64,000 nt of DNA, taken from positions 15,929,826-15,993,825 of the forward strand of contig NC_079907.1 in the NCBI RefSeq assembly GCF_024868665.1. Direction: 5' to 3'. Positions 59,645-64,000 of the stretch are shown one piece after another. Both the position numbers and the translations under genes were made by a program. Under the pieces are notes generated by a model. It saw only the letters and a program-made list of their open reading frames with translations. It was not told where the DNA came from and made no database searches. Numbering within the stretch: position 1 is the stretch's first letter; each line of letters begins with the position of its first letter. The stretch is from Triplophysa rosa. Lineage: Eukaryota; Chordata; Actinopteri; Cypriniformes; Nemacheilidae.

Positions 59645-59734
59645 CCCTCTTCCCTTTCGAATCATTACGGTGGCTGACACAGCACTGAGATGTCATCACG
59701 TTTTCGCTTCCAAAGGAGAAAATGTATTTACGAA

Positions 59735-59966
59735 ACAGGCTCTGTAGCAGTTTGTCCATTTAGGGCTACTGTAGAAACAACATTGCGAATCCCATAATGG
59801 GACCCACGGTGTATGTAGATTGAAATAGTTAAATCTAAGGTAATAAAAACATAACAATTCATTAGTAAGGTCTTCATACACCTCTGAACGCATAGTTATG
59901 TACATGTATATTATATTTCATTTTTGTCAATAGATCCTCCAAAAAAATTACACACTGTACCTTTAA
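59735..59966 (-). repeat. MITE family 2, inverted copy
   Basis: GTCCATTTAGGGCTACTGTAG at the left and CAATAGATCCTCCAAAAAAA at the right, followed by ACTGTACCTTTAAAA. Confidence 0.7.
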
Positions 59967-61169
59967 AAAAGAAGTCTGCATCAGAGATGCACACAAAAAT
60001 GGTCCAGTGTACTGTAATCACTTAGGCTATAAACTGTATTTTTTATCAAAATAAACAGAGACATTTTTGGTCATTTTTTATGAGTTATTCTCTTTTGACC
60101 AACCCTGTGTTATACATCATGTTCCTGTACAATACAAAACCCCACATCCTAAACCCAAGGCAGCTTTTTTTAGGTGAAATCCAGCCAAATCTAGTTCAGA
60201 GGTTATCAGAAGGCATTCTGTACTTTCATGAGGTCCTATACACAACAGGCACTAGTCTGCGCATTCATTTTTTACCTTGACATTTCAACCATTAATGGAT
60301 GATTTCATTAGCACGCCGGTCCGATTTATATTCCTATCTCAGAAATAAAAGAATTAATTTGCGACCGTGCTTAGGTATGTATCAAAGCCATAGAGAAGGT
60401 AAGTTAGAACCGTATGTTAATTTGAAGGGAAAGCATCTGGAGATGATGAGGGCTGCGCTGTTGATGATAGGAATGCACCGTATGGCAGTGTGAGTGAGGC
60501 AGGCAAACATGCTCGTTTAAAACAAAACAAAAGCCCACTAATGTGTTGCAGCTTTCATTCAACGGGCCTCGCAAATAACAGCACAACACATTATGACTTT
60601 ATTACTGAGCTCTAATTCATCTTGCTGCCAGCGTTGAGAATCTCAAAACAATATGGGACTTTATTATTCAATAAAGGAGCAATATAATCTGGTTTACAAT
60701 TTCCTTCCCAACAAGAGAACATGCGTTATTTGTATCATTTTTACCTGCACTTTTATTCTGCAGGCATCACTGTTGGTGGTGGTCTTGGTTTGATAAATCC
60801 GGGAAGGTCTGCCAGGGAAGTTTTCTTTTCAATAGGAGCCAAGCAGCCACATTAATAGGAGAATAACTTGTAATGCTTCATTTGAAAACCACTCTCACAC
60901 AAGCCATGAAATCATAATCACTACATCCTGACGAAGACTAATATATGCTGATGTCAGCAGTCTAACTGATGTGGTTGGCATGTTATCATAGTGATTGTGA
61001 TGACGGAAGTATTTGACCATGCTTACTTTTCTGGATCAGATTATTAATTCTACTTTAAAATCGGCATTAAAAGAGTAGAATTGTGACTTTTTAGAAATAA
61101 CTTAAGTAAAATAACATTTTAGAGGTTTTGTTATTAATGCATCTGGTTTGCATTATTAGGGATAACAAG
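59967..61169. other. unique DNA, possible conserved non-coding stretch
   Basis: No gene or mobile element recognised. The 60540-60720 segment is of balanced, non-repetitive composition, which could reflect conservation, but I have no comparison to show it. Confidence 0.3.
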
Positions 61170-61472
61170 GCATAGTTCACCTGAAATTGAAAATCTGTCA
61201 TCATTTACTCACCCTCGTGTCAATTCAAACATGTGTGACTTTCTTTCTTATGCAGAACAAAAAAATATATTTTAAAGAATGTTGGTAACCGAACAACAGC
61301 GGTACCCATTCACTTCTATAGTAAGGACACAAAACCAATGCAAGTCGATGGGTCCCGCCATTGTTCGGTTCTACAAAACATTCTTCAAAATATCTTCTCA
61401 AAGAAAGAAAATCATACGGGTTTGAAATGACAAGAGGGTGAGTAAATGGTGATACATTTTTTTAATGATGAA
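61170..61472. repeat. MITE family 1, near full copy
   Basis: Left end CATAGTTCACCTGAAATTG, then TCATCATTTACTCACCCTCG. Right end GGTTTGAAATGACAAGAGGG and TGAGTAAATGGTGATAC. The halves are inverted relative to each other (GGTACCCATTCACTTC against GATGGGTCCCGCC). Confidence 0.75.
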
Positions 61473-61536
61473 TTTGTAGTTACAGTATGCGTGTATGTAC
61501 AGTATAAGTTCCAATTCTTTATAATTGTTTTACCAG

Positions 61537-61713
61537 TTTAGAAGCACCTGCCAAGAAAAAACAACATGTTCTGAACTCTTGGATGCAATTTTAAATATGT
61601 TCTATGAACATGGACCTTGCCAGATTAGAGATAGCAATGAGAGGTCTTTGATAGTGGTTTTAGATGGATTAGATGAGACTTTTGTGAACAGTGATTACTC
61701 CGTCAATAAATTG
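61537..61713 (+). CDS. candidate host exon with a NACHT/STAND-type Walker B box
   Basis: Bounded by TTTTACCAG on the left (with a T-rich tract) and TTG|GTACTT on the right. It is 177 bp, an exact 59 codons, phase 0 at both ends. Encodes CSELLDAILNMFYEHG and then SLIVVLDGLDETFVNS. The run of hydrophobic residues followed by DGLDE is typical of Walker B in STAND/NACHT-type ATPases such as NLR and NWD proteins. No neighbouring P-loop exon is seen in the window, so it is either part of a gene with long introns or a stray relic. The donor is not ideal. Confidence 0.45.
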
Positions 61714-61815
61714 GTACTTTCTCATAAGATTTTTATGGTTCTCTGGTGTTCTGCAGCTGCAACTTTGAAGAAAAATGAAAATTTTCCATTGGCTCGTTCT
61801 ATCATTTTTTTGTAA

Positions 61816-62954
61816 ATTTATTATTAAATAGTATTTTTTATAACAGTCTTATATACTTTGTCATTTGAGTAAATGAAGATCAGATATCAGCTGTGAACTG
61901 TCTTCAGTTGTCATATCTAAATGCCTCTGTCTTTATTCCCTGTCAAGTCAAATAGCGCATGTTCACATCAGACGTGCAGGTTAAGTGTATGCCGAGTTAG
62001 ATGTGGTATTCATTAAAGCGTAATATGGGAAATCAATCAAACACTGCCTTACATTTTTTTTGAAAGCGGCCTATCCCAAAAGGCCAAAGAAAACATGACA
62101 GATGGGGTCATATTTTTAAAGGTTTCCACTGAAATACCAGCAGCTATGGGAATCAGCTAAAACACAAACAACAAAATACCACTTTTATATTGAAATTTCT
62201 GCAAGAGCTGACATCTGAGCGATTCTATCAGACAACATACATCATGCAGGTCAGAACGTTTCACAGAATGCTAATCAGTTTGTAAAGCAAAACACATTTC
62301 ACTCTGTTTAAAGGGGAAATTATACGATTAGTTACGTATTATTTTACTTTTCATTTTTAAACTGAAATTATAAGATTATTTATGTATTATTTTACTTTTC
62401 ATTTTTAAGATGAAGTGTGATTTCTGTGGCACCAAATGTAATCAGTGTTAGTTTGGGGCGGGACTACCTGTTTACCTGACCAATGGTAGAAGAGGGCATG
62501 TTGTTTAAACTATAGCGCTGTATAGGCAGTTGTGCTGTTACTGCATGTTATGGCTGTGCTGCCATTTTATACATATTTTCTTTCACAGCTATAATTAAAA
62601 CAGAAGTTAATGTTGCTTTCTCTGCCAAAAATAATTTCAAGTAAAAGAAACTTCCAGAGCATTCCAAACCGTACGGCCTCAGGGTATTCTGTAGACTTCA
62701 GTGAAAGACTGGTGTCACTTCTGAGGTCACAGACTAGTTCTGTCTGGCTTTGTCTGTACATTGTTTTTAAAACACACTTTACAGTGTTTTCGAGTGGACT
62801 GGAGGAAAACAGAAAACATATCATGCATTAATCTGCTCAACTTGCACCTCACGAGAGAGCCATCACATGACACTGTCCTGCCATAACCACACCAGAGCGC
62901 TATAGGGAGCCGAGGTGACGTATTTTTGTATGCAAAACCTGGAAGCGAGTTAGC
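61816..62954. other. AT-rich DNA, nothing certain
   Basis: A short tandem repeat-like doubling of TTATGTATTATTTTACTTTTC type sequence lies near 62328-62410. Right end carries CGCTATAGGGAGCCGAGG, then GCAAAACCTGGAAGCGAG, possibly a transposon-end relic. Confidence 0.35.
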
Positions 62955-63398
62955 ATTTTAGGACTTCCGGGGCCAGACGCCGGCTGAAATGCCGGCTGCT
63001 GGACGGGACAGGACGCCTGCGGCTGGGCAATGCTCTCTGGCGGCTAGGCGGTGCTCTCTGGCGCCTGGGCAGGACTGGGTGCTGGCTGGGCTGGAGGCTG
63101 CGACCCCCCTCCTCGGGTTCTTCTTCCTGGACCAGCCCATTGGATGTGTGGCCGGCTGTGGAGAAGTGACGGGGAGCCCAGTTAGCTCGGCACCGGAGGA
63201 GTCGGACGGGAAGTCCTAGGACTCCCTTCGTCCACGCCTGCCACGGAGGCTAGCGGGTGGTCGAAGCTGGCGGAACTTGAGATGGGTGGCGCTGAGTTCC
63301 CCAGGGTGATCACGCCCAGGGAACACCCCTCCGGGATCGACTCTAATGAGGGTGGGGACTTGACTGGAGGTGAGGTCCTGGACTCGTCCCGGTTGACC
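62955..63398. other. GC-rich segment of unknown origin
   Basis: Abruptly GC-rich compared with both sides. Contains imperfect tandem units with GCTCTCTGGCG and CTGGGC (63026-63075). The plus strand has a 76-codon frame (MPAAGRDRTPAAGQ to EESDGKS) of low complexity. Since other GC-rich blocks in the window are retroelements, I suspect a fragment of a mobile element, but no motif proves it. Confidence 0.35.
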
Positions 63399-63399
63399 A

Positions 63400-64000
63400 G
63401 GGGCCCGTTTCAGAAAGGAGGTTTAGTGAAAACTCTGAGTATATTAACCCTGAAATGAGGGAAACTCTGGGTTTTCCGTTTCAGAATGTGAGGTATGTCA
63501 AACCTGAGAAAGCGGGGTAACTCAAGCCCGTTTCTAAAGGAGAGGTATCTTATACTCAGAGTCAGTAACCATAGTAACTTACTCTGTGAACCTAACCTGG
63601 TCGGGAGCAGGTTTTCTTTGGTAAACCCAGAGTTTATTTCGATCTCCTCCCCCTTTAAAAAGGCACGTGGTGTAACTCATCCATTCATTCATTAATATAG
63701 TCATTCATGGCACACATTTTGATTACACAGAGACCATCTCAGTGACTTATACTGTATGTCATATGTGCTTTTATAGAGGATTCATGAAGAGGCTGCATTA
63801 ATTCATTGGAATGTACTTTGATTTCAGGAGAGCACCAAGTGGAATTTTGTCATTTCCCTGTGCATTTTTATTAAAACTACAGTTTTTCTTTACAGTGAAT
63901 TAGATGTATCAAAATTATCTCATCCATCCTTACACATAAATAAAGTGCATGAATAAAGAAATGAATAAATACAGACATACATGCAGAAATGAAGCGATAA
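63400..64000 (+). mobile_element. left end of a PIF/Harbinger-like element, cut by the window edge
   Basis: Starts GGGCCCGTTTCAGAAAGG, then GAGGGAAACTCTGGGTTTTCC and CGTTTCAGAATGTGAGG, a terminal pattern that I associate with Harbinger-type elements in cyprinids. No transposase is visible before the window ends. Confidence 0.45.

Noticed and set aside
1..64000. CRISPR arrays, operons, bacterial-type riboswitches and rRNA or tRNA genes
   Set aside because: I looked for regularly spaced repeats, cloverleaf genes and rRNA-like stretches and saw none; the DNA is vertebrate nuclear sequence. The three-armed DIRS cap is not a tRNA.

Overview
The window is vertebrate nuclear DNA, most likely from a cyprinid (carp/zebrafish-type) teleost. 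The evidence is the repeat content: DIRS1-type tyrosine-recombinase retrotransposons, a Tc1-like DNA transposon, an L2-type LINE 3' end, a Tf1/sushi-like Ty3/Gypsy element with a chromodomain, PIF/Harbinger-like ends, and many copies of short non-autonomous elements that I associate with cyprinids. No complete host gene is visible. The AT-rich background reads as intron or intergenic DNA with at most a few isolated exon candidates. The GC-rich blocks coincide with the large retroelements.

Layout. 1-3065: nested foldback/terminal-inverted-repeat DNA elements and an L2-type LINE 3' end. 3614-4833: a Tc1-like transposon with a broken transposase and TA target duplication. 4836-8756: mostly unique, with two coding-like segments on the minus strand near 6 kb. 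9093-14978: DIRS copy 1, all genes on the minus strand. 15-30 kb: unique AT-rich DNA with short DNA transposons, a 322-bp repeat present twice (26177-26498 and 28752-29073), and a solo LTR nested in another DNA element. 30986-37136: DIRS copy 2, same orientation. 37-48 kb: the emptiest part, with one plausible host exon (41946-42110). 48816-54723: a nearly intact Ty3/Gypsy element on the minus strand, with 791-bp LTRs differing at 5 positions and a CATTT target duplication. 55-64 kb: more DNA elements, two further solo LTRs of the family seen at 27 kb, a broken copy of a fish SAMD3-like gene, a NACHT/STAND-like exon candidate, a GC-rich segment of unknown origin and the start of a Harbinger-like element that runs off the window.

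Most informative points. (1) The Gypsy element has an 11-nt sequence next to its 5' LTR that exactly complements an 11-nt stretch inside the LTR lying 29 nt downstream of a TATA box. That is the arrangement expected for Tf1/sushi self-priming, and here the primer site also encodes gag codons 3-6. (2) The two DIRS copies have the same gene orientation but opposite arrangement of their two terminal caps, as if the body had flipped between inverted repeats. Both share a single GTT/AAC at each insertion junction. (3) Three solo LTRs of one family each carry a perfect but different 5-bp target duplication. All mobile-element genes carry at least one visible lesion, so nothing here looks autonomous as it stands.
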